From NCBI RefSeq assembly GCF_003432485.1, contig NZ_QVNQ01000011.1, forward strand, positions 1-64,000: a stretch of 64,000 bases of DNA, in the 5' to 3' direction. The translations under genes were made by a program, and so were the position numbers. Below are positions 7,709 through 14,524 of the stretch, piece by piece. The stretch's first letter is position 1. Every line of letters starts with the position of its first letter. The DNA comes from Actinomadura spongiicola (GTDB lineage Bacteria > Actinomycetota > Actinomycetes > Streptosporangiales > Streptosporangiaceae). Below the pieces are notes generated by a model, which was not told where the DNA came from, searched no databases, and saw only the letters and a list, made by a program, of their open reading frames with translations.

Positions 7709-8464
7709 TCATCGCTCGTCTGAAAGCTCACTTGTTGGTGAACGGAGCATCATAAACCGCGCCCGACCGTAGCGCTTTACCGTCGTTTCGCCACCCCCAT
7801 GAACCACGAGGCTCACGAGTTCCCGCCGATAGGGAGCGACGAGTATTCCGCCTGTCTTCGTCTGATCGATCCATTGCGGTGGAATATCATCGATTCCGCA
7901 CGTGATGTGTATCCGATCGAAGGGCGCTTTGTCGGGAAACCCCTCCGCGCCGTCGCCGGTAACGAGATGGGGCGCATATCCGGCGTTCAACAAATGTTGT
8001 GCAGCCTGATTGCCGACTTCCTCGTCGATCTCGATTGATGTGACGTTGTGATCGCCAACGACGGCACTTAGTAGGGCTGCCGTCCATCCTGTTCCTGTGC
8101 CTATTTCGAGCACATTGTGTCCTTTGCGGGCCCCTAGAAGTGACAGGAACGCGGCGACGGTAGAAGGCGCAGATGCCGATGATGTGAACCGCGCGCCGTC
8201 TTTCCCCGCTTCCGTGATGGGACTCTCCCCGGCGTTGATTTGCGTGATGATTGCCACGTCGAGGTAAGCGGAACGCAGCCACTCTTCCGGGTTGGCCTGC
8301 CTGTCGATGATGTAGCTTTCATCGTCGTCGGGCGAAACGTAGGCCAGGTCTGGAATGAACAGATGCCGGGGTACTGCCAGAAACGCGTCACGCCACGGGC
8401 CGATATCACCGAGCTTTTCAATCTCCCGGATCATCGCCCGGTTAAGGCGTTCCGCCAGATTCAC
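7709..8464 (-). CDS. PIMT-like (protein-L-isoaspartate O-methyltransferase family) SAM methyltransferase paired with a peptide
   Basis: This 251-residue class I methyltransferase has the SAM-binding loop VLEIGTGTGWTAALL, an acidic strand-2 end (TSIEID) and a TGDGAEG motif, all as in the PIMT family. The substrate-loop region reads FTSSASAPS instead of the housekeeping TISQPY type, a variant typical of PIMT homologues dedicated to RiPP peptides. GTG at 8464 overlaps the stop of the 37-residue peptide gene as GTGA, so the two are translated together. Known relatives methylate Asp side chains that then collapse to aspartimide (OlvSA in lanthipeptides, imiditide enzymes). I infer that the peptide upstream is the substrate. 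Confidence 0.75.
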   Translation of the reverse strand: MNLAERLNRAMIREIEKLGDIGPWRDAFLAVPRHLFIPDLAYVSPDDDESYIIDRQANPEEWLRSAYLDVAIITQINAGESPITEAGKDGARFTSSASAPSTVAAFLSLLGARKGHNVLEIGTGTGWTAALLSAVVGDHNVTSIEIDEEVGNQAAQHLLNAGYAPHLVTGDGAEGFPDKAPFDRIHITCGIDDIPPQWIDQTKTGGILVAPYRRELVSLVVHGGGETTVKRYGRARFMMLRSPTSELSDER

Positions 8465-8574
8465 TTTCCTTTCTCGTGCTTCCCGCCGCCGGGGGGGTTC
8501 GGCTTTTCCGGGGGAGGAATCGGTCGCCCCTTCTCTTGTCCGTTCTTACTTGGGTCGTCCTCATGCCTACCCAT
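8461..8574 (-). CDS. 37-residue candidate RiPP precursor (imiditide-like)
   Basis: This short gene has AAAGGA eight bases upstream of ATG at 8574, starts 28 bases after the regulator gene and overlaps the methyltransferase start by GTGA. The peptide begins MGRHEDDPSKNG, continues into RPIPPPEKPNPPGGG and ends HEKGK. It has six Lys, two Arg, four Glu, Asp6-Asp7, Asn11-Gly12, one Ser and no Cys or Thr, which excludes a lanthipeptide. Aspartimide needs a free backbone NH on the next residue. Asp7, before Pro, is therefore blocked, while Asp6 and Asn11-Gly12 are the chemically possible sites. The gene context is strong; the modification itself is inference. Confidence 0.65.
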   Translation of the reverse strand: MGRHEDDPSKNGQEKGRPIPPPEKPNPPGGGKHEKGK

Positions 8575-8602
8575 GTGCTTTTTCCTTTCTCGTTTGGTGC
8601 TT

Positions 8603-9775
8603 CTAGATCGTGCTTGACGGCTTAAGTACGGCCGTGCGGAGGAGTTCCCGCGCTAGCCGGATCTCTCGACTCTTCGTCCACTGGGCGGATTCACGTAGGA
8701 GAGTTTTCGTCTTCCGATCTAGTCGGATGGAAGCGACCAGGGGAACTAGGTACGAGACCGCCGCCATAAGTTGCGCGGCGCGGTCGAAGTCACGTGTATG
8801 CAGGGCTACCCGTGCCGCATCTGCAAGAGCGTGGGCTTCTTGCTCAGGTTCAGAAACCCGAGCGGATTGCTCGAAAGAATCGAAGGCTCGTCGATCTTCG
8901 CCCAGGTTATGGAGCACGTTCCCGGAAGCGTGCTGAACCCACCCGGAATCCAGCGGTGAAATACCACTAGCTTCCATAGCTTGGTCGATGAGATGTTGTG
9001 ATCGACGCTTGGGCACTTCTGGCTTACGGCTCAAAGCCCACGCCATATACGCCTTGAGGGGTGCGCGGAATCCCTCGCTGACGTCGGGGAGTTTCAACCC
9101 CTCTTGCGCGTGGAAAGCTGCCCGGTCTGCGTTCTTTCCTTCTGTCAGAAACAGGTCGCTCAACACAGCATGTGCGGCAGCCTGCCTCTCCCAATCCTCG
9201 CATTTTCTCGCTAGGTCCAATGCCTTGCCCGCGTACCTTTCGGCGAGATCAGGACGTCCCGAATCGCAGAAAACCCATGCGGCCTGCCGCGAGAATTCTG
9301 AAGCTGCGCCTTTGAGTGCCCTTCCCCCATGTGGCAGATATGTTGCCAGGCTTTGCGCTTGTGCATGGATTCTCTGGGCGATTGGTATTCCGCCTAGTTC
9401 CTCCCTCATGTCAGATGCGCGCCGGGCAAGTCCCAGGACGTACCCAGGATCTTGGTAAGGACTGTCAGGCGTCTTCGGACCAGTGAATACAATCGGGGCT
9501 TTTCCGGCAAGTGCGGCACCGGCTATCTTCATGACGCTTTCGTTGAATTCGCGGCGTTTCACCGGGTTCTCCCTTTTAGGACGGATGACCACTTCCCAGC
9601 CTATATACCCCAGGTACTCCGCGTAACGCTTGATTCCAGGGTCTCGGCGTCCTGTGAGGACACTAGACACCCACCCCTGAGAGCGTCCGCCCAGCTCACG
9701 GCCTAACTGACGCTGGCTCCATCCGTGCTCTTTCATGATCAGATTAAGCGCTTCGGCCGGATCTGTCGTCTCCAT
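8603..9775 (-). CDS. XRE-type regulator with TPR-like repeats, first gene of the peptide/methyltransferase operon
   Basis: This 390-residue protein has an N-terminal helix-turn-helix (about 8-60; WSQRQLGRELGGRSQGWVS) followed by a helical repeat region (about 100-340) resembling TPR sensors, with paired helices such as DLAERYAGKALDLAR. Such XRE-TPR proteins in actinomycetes often sit beside small-peptide or modification genes and may sense a peptide. It ends 28 bases before the 37-residue peptide gene and is co-directional with it and the methyltransferase, so one operon is likely. The Met at 9775 begins directly at the fold. Confidence 0.8.
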   Translation of the reverse strand: METTDPAEALNLIMKEHGWSQRQLGRELGGRSQGWVSSVLTGRRDPGIKRYAEYLGYIGWEVVIRPKRENPVKRREFNESVMKIAGAALAGKAPIVFTGPKTPDSPYQDPGYVLGLARRASDMREELGGIPIAQRIHAQAQSLATYLPHGGRALKGAASEFSRQAAWVFCDSGRPDLAERYAGKALDLARKCEDWERQAAAHAVLSDLFLTEGKNADRAAFHAQEGLKLPDVSEGFRAPLKAYMAWALSRKPEVPKRRSQHLIDQAMEASGISPLDSGWVQHASGNVLHNLGEDRRAFDSFEQSARVSEPEQEAHALADAARVALHTRDFDRAAQLMAAVSYLVPLVASIRLDRKTKTLLRESAQWTKSREIRLARELLRTAVLKPSSTI

Positions 9776-9947
9776 GGCCTGAGCGTACGTCGGAGCGCGG
9801 TCAGCTTCTACCGCTTCACGGGCGAAAGCGTGAGTCTGTACGGCACGCAGGACCCGCCCAGGCCACGGAGTTTGATCAGGCGCGCACGAGCAGCAGATAC
9901 GCCGCTTCAGATCGATCTCCGAAATATTGGCCTGACGGGAAACGAGA

Positions 9948-10028
9948 TGCCCTCGACACGTCTTCGAGGGCAGAGTCCGTCAAGGCGGCCCCGGTCCCGA
10001 TGAGCCACCATCGGGAGTGCCCGGGGCC
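9948..10028. promoter_or_regulatory. Two strong hairpins in the divergent leader region
   Basis: TGCCCTCGA/TCGAGGGCA (9948-9972, 7-base loop) is followed by a larger interrupted stem at 9987-10028 (GGCCCCGG...CCGATG paired with CATCGG...CCGGGGCC). They lie between the XRE gene (minus) and the plus-strand small genes. They could be an attenuator or leader structure, or a terminator for readthrough. Confidence 0.4.
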
Positions 10029-10053
10029 TAGGCCCGACAGGGAGGTCGGACCC

Positions 10054-10314
10054 ATGGCAGATCCTACGGGTATGCCGTTGGATGAGTTGGCCCAGGAGCT
10101 GACGGGCGAGTGCCGCGCCCAGGTGTCCGGTGAGACCCTGGTCGTCGCTCTGCGCGTGCCTGCGAGCATTCAACGGGCCATTGCCACCGACGGGGAGCGG
10201 TTCCGGTGGGGAAGCGAAAACGATCTTGGTTCCGTTAATGACGTACCGGGGGCGGCGGCCCGTGTGCTGTCGGTCCTGTGGGGTGGCAGACGCGGACGGG
10301 GGTGCGCGTTGTGA
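10054..10314 (+). CDS. Hypothetical small element protein, 86 aa
   Basis: This 86-residue soluble protein opens MADPTGMPLDELAQEL, with GGGAGG a few bases upstream of ATG 10054. An in-frame GTG/ATG further upstream would start inside the leader hairpin. The next gene's GTG overlaps its stop as GTGA. It is rich in Ala, Gly and Arg with a central beta-like stretch and belongs to no family I recognise. It is the first of four closely packed small genes at the element's right side. Confidence 0.55.
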   Translation: MADPTGMPLDELAQELTGECRAQVSGETLVVALRVPASIQRAIATDGERFRWGSENDLGSVNDVPGAAARVLSVLWGGRRGRGCAL

Positions 10315-10598
10315 CCGACTTGGCCATACCCGAACGCAGACTTGCCGCTCTCGCCATCCATTTGTCCGCACGGGGATTTCTGGCTGACTTTCACGGTTCG
10401 ACACTCAAAGTCGCCAACCCATGCGAGCGTGGGTGCTGCGATCGTTACCTTAGCGATTCGATCACGTGTCGCCCCCGGAAGGACGACGGTGGAGTCCTGT
10501 GGTTCTACACATCGTGGAACGAACCCATCTCACCAGCATATCAGGTCGTTGATACGGCGCTGCGAATGCAGGGGTACCTGCGACCGGCGAAACGGTGA
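10311..10598 (+). CDS. Hypothetical small element protein, 95 aa
   Basis: This 95-residue protein is coupled to the preceding gene by a GTGA overlap (GTG at 10311). A CERGCCDRYL cluster gives three closely spaced cysteines, followed by a further CRPRKDD cysteine, which could be a metal site or simply structural. The pattern of an N-terminal helix, small strands and WFYTSWNEP resembles small actinomycete element proteins of unknown role. No family is recognised. Confidence 0.55.
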   Translation: MTDLAIPERRLAALAIHLSARGFLADFHGSTLKVANPCERGCCDRYLSDSITCRPRKDDGGVLWFYTSWNEPISPAYQVVDTALRMQGYLRPAKR

Positions 10599-10601
10599 CT
10601 C

Positions 10602-10904
10602 ATGGGAGCGTTTCCGGTACCTGCCGATCATTGGCACGTGGCGACGTCGCGACACGGAGCTTTGCAGATTTCCCCGGAACGGCAGAACCGCGCCACGGCG
10701 CTTGCAATGGTGCGTGATCTGCTTGTACGTGACGGGAATGTGACCGGTGACCCTTCGTACGCCGAAGCGCTTCTAGCGCTTGACAAAGGTTACGACTCGT
10801 ACAGGGTGGGCCGAATCTTTTACGTGGCGTTCGCGTGCGCGTGTCCGCCACAAACTTACCAACACGACAATCATGAGGAGAAGGCACGGCCTTGGAATCG
10901 CTGA
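10602..10904 (+). CDS. Hypothetical small element protein, 100 aa
   Basis: This 100-residue frame begins three bases after the preceding stop and overlaps the next gene's start. It has a helical core (RATALAMVRDLLVRDG) and a short Cys-containing segment (FACACPP) before a polar tail. Tight packing with its neighbours argues for a real gene, but it matches no family I know and there is no strong ribosome site at 10602. Confidence 0.5.
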   Translation: MGAFPVPADHWHVATSRHGALQISPERQNRATALAMVRDLLVRDGNVTGDPSYAEALLALDKGYDSYRVGRIFYVAFACACPPQTYQHDNHEEKARPWNR

Positions 10905-11098
10905 CCTTTCGGAGATCGTCGCGGTGCGCGGAACTGGACCAAGAAGGGTGTGTGGAAGTCGCGAGCGCGCAAGGGTGCGTTATCGTTCGCGACTCGGTGA
11001 ACCCGAACGGTCCGATGTTGCGCCTTTCCCCTTCCGTGTGGCGAAAGCTTTCACTATTGGTGCAGGTCGAGCCTGCGTACGCGCGGATCGTCGAATGA
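10892..11098 (+). CDS. DUF397-like small protein
   Basis: This 68-residue protein has the DUF397 signature: an F/W-R-x-SS start (FRRSSRC), CVEVA in the middle, VRDS, then GPMLRLSP and a terminal aromatic 'W' helix. DUF397 proteins in actinomycetes usually pair with an XRE-family regulator and appear to act in small regulatory modules. TTG at 10892 is chosen because GAGGAG lies about 11 bases upstream and the domain starts immediately. It overlaps the end of the previous gene. The only XRE regulator nearby is the peptide-operon one at 8603-9775. Confidence 0.7.
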   Translation: MESLTFRRSSRCAELDQEGCVEVASAQGCVIVRDSVNPNGPMLRLSPSVWRKLSLLVQVEPAYARIVE

Positions 11099-11134
11099 TT
11101 CGCTAACGGCTTGGATGCAGGGGGTATTAGGCCA

Positions 11135-11174
11135 GGGAACCGGCGACGAGGCTGGGGAGCCGTCGCCGGTTCCC
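11135..11174. terminator. Strong terminator-like hairpin after the small-gene cluster
   Basis: A perfect 14-bp stem, GGGAACCGGCGACG paired with CGTCGCCGGTTCCC, has a 12-base loop. It lies 37 bases after the DUF397 stop and ends the small-gene transcript before the gene at 11236. Confidence 0.7.
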
Positions 11175-11235
11175 TTCCATAGGGTAGGCCCTGACGCGTC
11201 ATAGAGCGTGTGGCATGTCTCCAGGAGAGCCTTCT

Positions 11236-11646
11236 GTGGCAGGTGTGAGAATGGAGCGCGGTACAGTGAAACACTGGCATTTTTGGCGTTTGCGGTGGGA
11301 TGCAACGAATGTGCTCGCCGGGCAAGATATTGACATCGATTTCTTTTTTGCAAATAACAGGTATCGTACACCGTCTGCGGCTTTTGAAGCCGTCGCACGC
11401 GATGCCCTTGCGGAGTACCCCAGTGTTAAACGATCTGCTTTAGTGATGAACCTCTCCGAAGCTCCGGCCGATCGGTCTATCTGTTATCAGGATGGGCCAT
11501 TTCTTCACGTCGTCTGGAAACTGGTCAAATGTTCCAAAGGACAATGCCCCAAGGTTAGGCGCTCCGCAGCAAACGAGGTCATGGACTGCTTGAGGCGCTC
11601 CGACGTTCCGCTAACAGTCCACGAGGGCAAGAGGGAAACTCGCTAG
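11236..11646 (+). CDS. Hypothetical element protein, 136 aa, with a TTA codon
   Basis: This 136-residue protein is enriched in aromatic residues early on (KHWHFWRLRWD, then IDFFFANNRY). It has several cysteines in a KCSKGQCPK context near the C-terminus. GTG at 11236 is preferred because AGGAG lies eight bases upstream; ATG at 11215 lies upstream of that site. A TTA leucine codon occurs at 11440-11442. GC content is clearly lower than in the neighbouring chromosome, which fits transfer. No family is recognised. It is the last convincing gene of the element. Confidence 0.55.
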   Translation: MAGVRMERGTVKHWHFWRLRWDATNVLAGQDIDIDFFFANNRYRTPSAAFEAVARDALAEYPSVKRSALVMNLSEAPADRSICYQDGPFLHVVWKLVKCSKGQCPKVRRSAANEVMDCLRRSDVPLTVHEGKRETR

Positions 11647-12218
11647 TGACCCCTTGTCACTCGGCGCTCACCTATACTTACTGTCCGCATCTTGGCCCTG
11701 TTCAGAGGACTAGGCATCTGAGTATGGGTTAGCTGGACGATCGTGCGTACAACCCGACTTGCTTCGATCCCAGGATGCGGAATTCCATCTGCTCCCCTAA
11801 CCGGCCCTGTCAGAGCGGTCGCCTGCACATCCGCTCTCGGGTTCCGGTCCCACCGTTGAGGAAGACATCTGCCGTATGCGTCAAATATACGGCACCTATG
11901 CGCGTTCCAGGGCAAGCTAGTTGTTACGGATGATCAGCCGAGTCCCGCAATGGTCACATCTTGACCACAAAACGTCATTACGGGGCTTCGGCACGGCGGG
12001 CCACCACGGGGAATGGGGGCGGGGGCTTGAACGGACGGCGTCTCGCGATCGCCGACGCACGGCCGGATCCGGCCGGAAGCCGTACGGGGGCACGCCTGCG
12101 GGTGGCGCGGCGACCCCCGCGCGCCTGGACCCCACGACGGGACGCGAACCGATTATCGTCGCACGCGCCCGCCCGGACCGGCCGGCACCGGCCGCGTCCA
12201 CCCCTCCCCGCGCTCTCT
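11647..12218. other. Gene-free stretch at the right side of the element, with a 76-base tRNA-sized inverted repeat
   Basis: No convincing gene was found here. GGTTAG (11727-11732) and CTAACC (11797-11802) bracket exactly 76 bases, the length of a tRNA, but no T-loop or anticodon stem could be drawn. Base composition rises from mixed to very GC-rich after about 11990, so the right element boundary probably lies in this stretch. No copy of the left junction sequence was found. Confidence 0.4.
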
Positions 12219-12291
12219 GCCTCCGTAGCCCAACGGCAGAGGCATACTCCTTAAAAGAGTAGAAGTGTCGGTTCGAATCCGACCGGAGGCA
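12219..12291 (+). tRNA. tRNA with UAA anticodon and short (class I) variable loop
   Basis: A complete cloverleaf fits. The acceptor is GCCTCCG/CGGAGGC and the D arm is GCC/GGC around a loop with GG. The anticodon stem TACTC/GAGTA (12245-12249/12257-12261) carries the loop CTTAAAA, giving TAA at 12252-12254. The five-base variable region is GAAGT, the T arm is GTCGG-TTCGAAT-CCGAC and the discriminator is A. CCA is not encoded. The anticodon would read UUA (Leu). However, canonical bacterial Leu tRNAs, including actinomycete bldA, have a long variable arm that is absent here, so the amino-acid identity is uncertain. Confidence 0.8.
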
Positions 12292-12863
12292 CAGAAACGC
12301 ACCCCGCACTTCACGGCGACGAATATTCTTCGTCACCGGATGATCAGCTCGCGTTCTTCTCGCGACCCAAAAGGTGAAAAATATTCGGGTAAGGTCGGCC
12401 GGTAGTGCAGGTGGGGCGGGTGCCGCCGCTCCGGTGCCCCGGTCGGCCCGCACCGCCCCGAACTCTCGTCACCCAGAATAACGAGGCGACCCCGGGCCGG
12501 ATACGCCCTTCCGCGAGAAGCCCCACCGCGACACCGGAACTTCGCCATGGCGCCGGCGGGCCGTCGGCCGCGCCGCGACACGCGGTTCCGAGGAGCCGAT
12601 CCCCGAAACGTCCCGGAAATGGCGTTCCGCCCGCGACCGTCGCGTCCCCGGCCGTCCGGCGCCGTGGCCGTCCGGAGCGCTCCAACGGGAATGTCGAAGG
12701 GTTTTCGCGGCGGCGGATAACGCCGACCCCCGTTCCGCTGGCCTGCTGCGGTCAAGATCGTCCTTTATTCTTGACGCATGTTCTGCTGTCGGTTTGCATC
12801 GAAGGCGTCGCCGGTTGCGTGCCCGCTGGATCCACTGCGGCGTCAGTATTGCGAGCCGGTGGC
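12292..12863. other. Long upstream region of the LuxR-type gene without a recognisable gene
   Basis: Several long open frames cross this stretch in different phases, but none has a ribosome site or a recognisable protein. A small hairpin-like GACGAATATTCTTCGTC lies at 12318-12334. I see nothing else of note. Confidence 0.4.
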
Positions 12864-13556
12864 ATGAAGAGTGATTTTTCAATGAAACTTGGAACCGTGC
12901 CGGGACCGAGGTCGAAAGCGGTTCGGGTGTTGGTCGTGAGCGACAATCCCGTATCGCGTATCGGGTTTCGGTCCCTGTTGGGCGCGGCCCCCTCGGTGGA
13001 CGTGGTGGGCAGCGGAACCGTCGAGCGCTCGATCGTCGGGGTGCGGGTGCACCGGCCCGACGTGGTGCTGCTCGACGCCTCTCCGCCGCCGCCCGACGGG
13101 ATCGCGCGGCTGGCACGGTCCGGAACCCGGGTCGTGGTCGTGACGGCCGAACAGCACCCGCTCGTCCTCGTCCAGGCCGTGACCGCGGGCGCCCACGGCT
13201 GTCTCGTGTACGGCCACTTCGAGCCACAGGCGCTCGCGGACGTGCTGGTCGCGGCGGCGCGCGGCGAGTCGTCGCTGTCGCGTCCCGCGGTGACCGCGCT
13301 CGTGCGGTGGGTGCACGACGGCGGCGGGCCGCGACCCGATCCCGGGCTGACCGCGCGGGAGGTCGAGATCCTGGAGCTGATCGCCGCCGGGCTCACCAAC
13401 CGGGAGATCGCGCGGCGGCTGGTCATCACGGAGAAGACCGTGAAGAACCACGCCCACCAGATCTACAAGCGGCTGGGCGCGGCCGGGCGGGAACACGCCG
13501 CGGCGCGCTGGCTGGAATTGAATTCGGCGACCGGTGAAGAGCCGGACCGGCCGTAG
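12864..13556 (+). CDS. LuxR/NarL-type response regulator
   Basis: This 230-residue regulator has a receiver-like domain (about 15-130). It contains VLVVSDNPVSRIGF, the phospho-acceptor context DVVLLDASPPPP and VVVVTAEQH. A LuxR helix-turn-helix follows (about 158-215) with LTAREVEILELIAAGLTNRE and TEKTVKNHAHQIYKRL. ATG at 12864 precedes the receiver domain; ATG at 12882 is also possible. No histidine kinase is adjacent. It lies just upstream of the convergent pqq operon region, so it may control pqq or the spherulin-like gene, but there is no direct evidence. Confidence 0.85.
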   Translation: MKSDFSMKLGTVPGPRSKAVRVLVVSDNPVSRIGFRSLLGAAPSVDVVGSGTVERSIVGVRVHRPDVVLLDASPPPPDGIARLARSGTRVVVVTAEQHPLVLVQAVTAGAHGCLVYGHFEPQALADVLVAAARGESSLSRPAVTALVRWVHDGGGPRPDPGLTAREVEILELIAAGLTNREIARRLVITEKTVKNHAHQIYKRLGAAGREHAAARWLELNSATGEEPDRP

Positions 13557-13796
13557 CCCCGTCCACGGCGGCGGCCAATCATACGCGGCGGCGAGAGTCC
13601 TAGGACCCTGCCCATACCAAGATGGGCCCGCCACCACCTTTACCCGGCTCGCGGCACTGTCGCATGATCAGGTAGTCCACGTTCCAGGGCCATTATCTTT
13701 CTGCCCCTTGATGTGAACGGTGTGGAAATTCGGTCGCCGTCGACATCATGTCCGGGGAGGCTCGGTGGAACTCGCCCATCTGTGCGCGGAGGCGTC

Positions 13797-14498
13797 ATGC
13801 TCAGGATGACCAGTGAGGTGAAGGGCCGCGTCACGTCGGTGGCCGTCCCCGCGTTCTTCCACCCGACGGCGCTGGACTGGACGACCGTCGCCGACTCCCG
13901 CCTCGGAGCGGTCGTGTTCAACGTCGACGGCGGCGCCGGGACCGTCCGGGACCGCGCGTTCGCCGCCGTCGCGCACCGCATGGCCGACGCGGGCGTGCGG
14001 CTCGCCGGGTACGTCGACACCGCCTACGGCACCCGTCCGGCCCGCGAGGTCGAGGACGAGGTCTCGCGGTACCGGAAGTGGTACGGCGTCCAAATGGTGT
14101 TCCTGGACGAGGTGTCGTCCGTTCCCGGCCACGTGGTCCGGTACGAGCGCATCGCGGCGGGCGTGCGGCACCGGGGCGCGGAGTACGTCGTGTTCGACCA
14201 CGGCACGTACCCCGACCCCGCGTACGCGGACCTGGCCGACCTCCTCGTCACCTTCGAGGGGCCGTGGTCGGCGTACCAGCATGTCCGCGCTCCCGCGTGG
14301 GCGACGCAGATGGACGCCGAACGGTTCTGCCATCTCGTGTACGCCGCGCCGCAGGCCGTCCTCGCGCGGGCGCTGGCGCGGGCCGGGCGGCGCAACGCGG
14401 GCGTCGTCTACGTGACGGACCGGGCGGGCGTGAACCCGTGGTCCGGCCTGCCCGGGTACTTCTCCCGGGAGATGAACCTGGTGTACGCGAACCGGTGA
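13797..14498 (+). CDS. Spherulation-specific family 4-like protein
   Basis: This 233-residue protein has the spherulin-4 family (PF12138) layout: an early VAVPAFFHP strand, VVFNVDGG, AGYVDTAYG, and MVFLDEVSS with conserved acidic residues. It continues to FDHGTYPDPAY and a C-terminal YVTD. The fold is a TIM-barrel-like, glycosidase-related domain of uncertain activity. GGAGG lies just before ATG 13797; ATG 13806 is an alternative. No secretion signal is obvious from this start. It converges on pqqE, separated by a hairpin. Confidence 0.75.
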   Translation: MLRMTSEVKGRVTSVAVPAFFHPTALDWTTVADSRLGAVVFNVDGGAGTVRDRAFAAVAHRMADAGVRLAGYVDTAYGTRPAREVEDEVSRYRKWYGVQMVFLDEVSSVPGHVVRYERIAAGVRHRGAEYVVFDHGTYPDPAYADLADLLVTFEGPWSAYQHVRAPAWATQMDAERFCHLVYAAPQAVLARALARAGRRNAGVVYVTDRAGVNPWSGLPGYFSREMNLVYANR

Positions 14499-14500
14499 GG

Positions 14501-14517
14501 GCCGCGAACGTCGCGGC
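14501..14517. terminator. Small convergent hairpin
   Basis: GCCGCGA-ACG-TCGCGGC lies directly between the spherulin-like gene stop and the pqqE stop. It is a plausible shared terminator, without a T tract. Confidence 0.45.
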
Positions 14518-14524
14518 ACCCCGA

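Noticed and set aside
8461..8574. Considered as a lanthipeptide (FxLD-type) precursor
   Set aside because: The peptide has no Cys or Thr and one Ser, and no LanM or LanB/C enzyme lies nearby, so a lanthipeptide cannot be made from it.
11643..11915. Minus-strand 90-codon frame containing ASRVV, resembling the missing 5' half of the DUF574 gene
   Set aside because: Only five residues match; the surrounding translation and spacing do not fit a DUF574 N-terminus, so it is not taken as the right junction.
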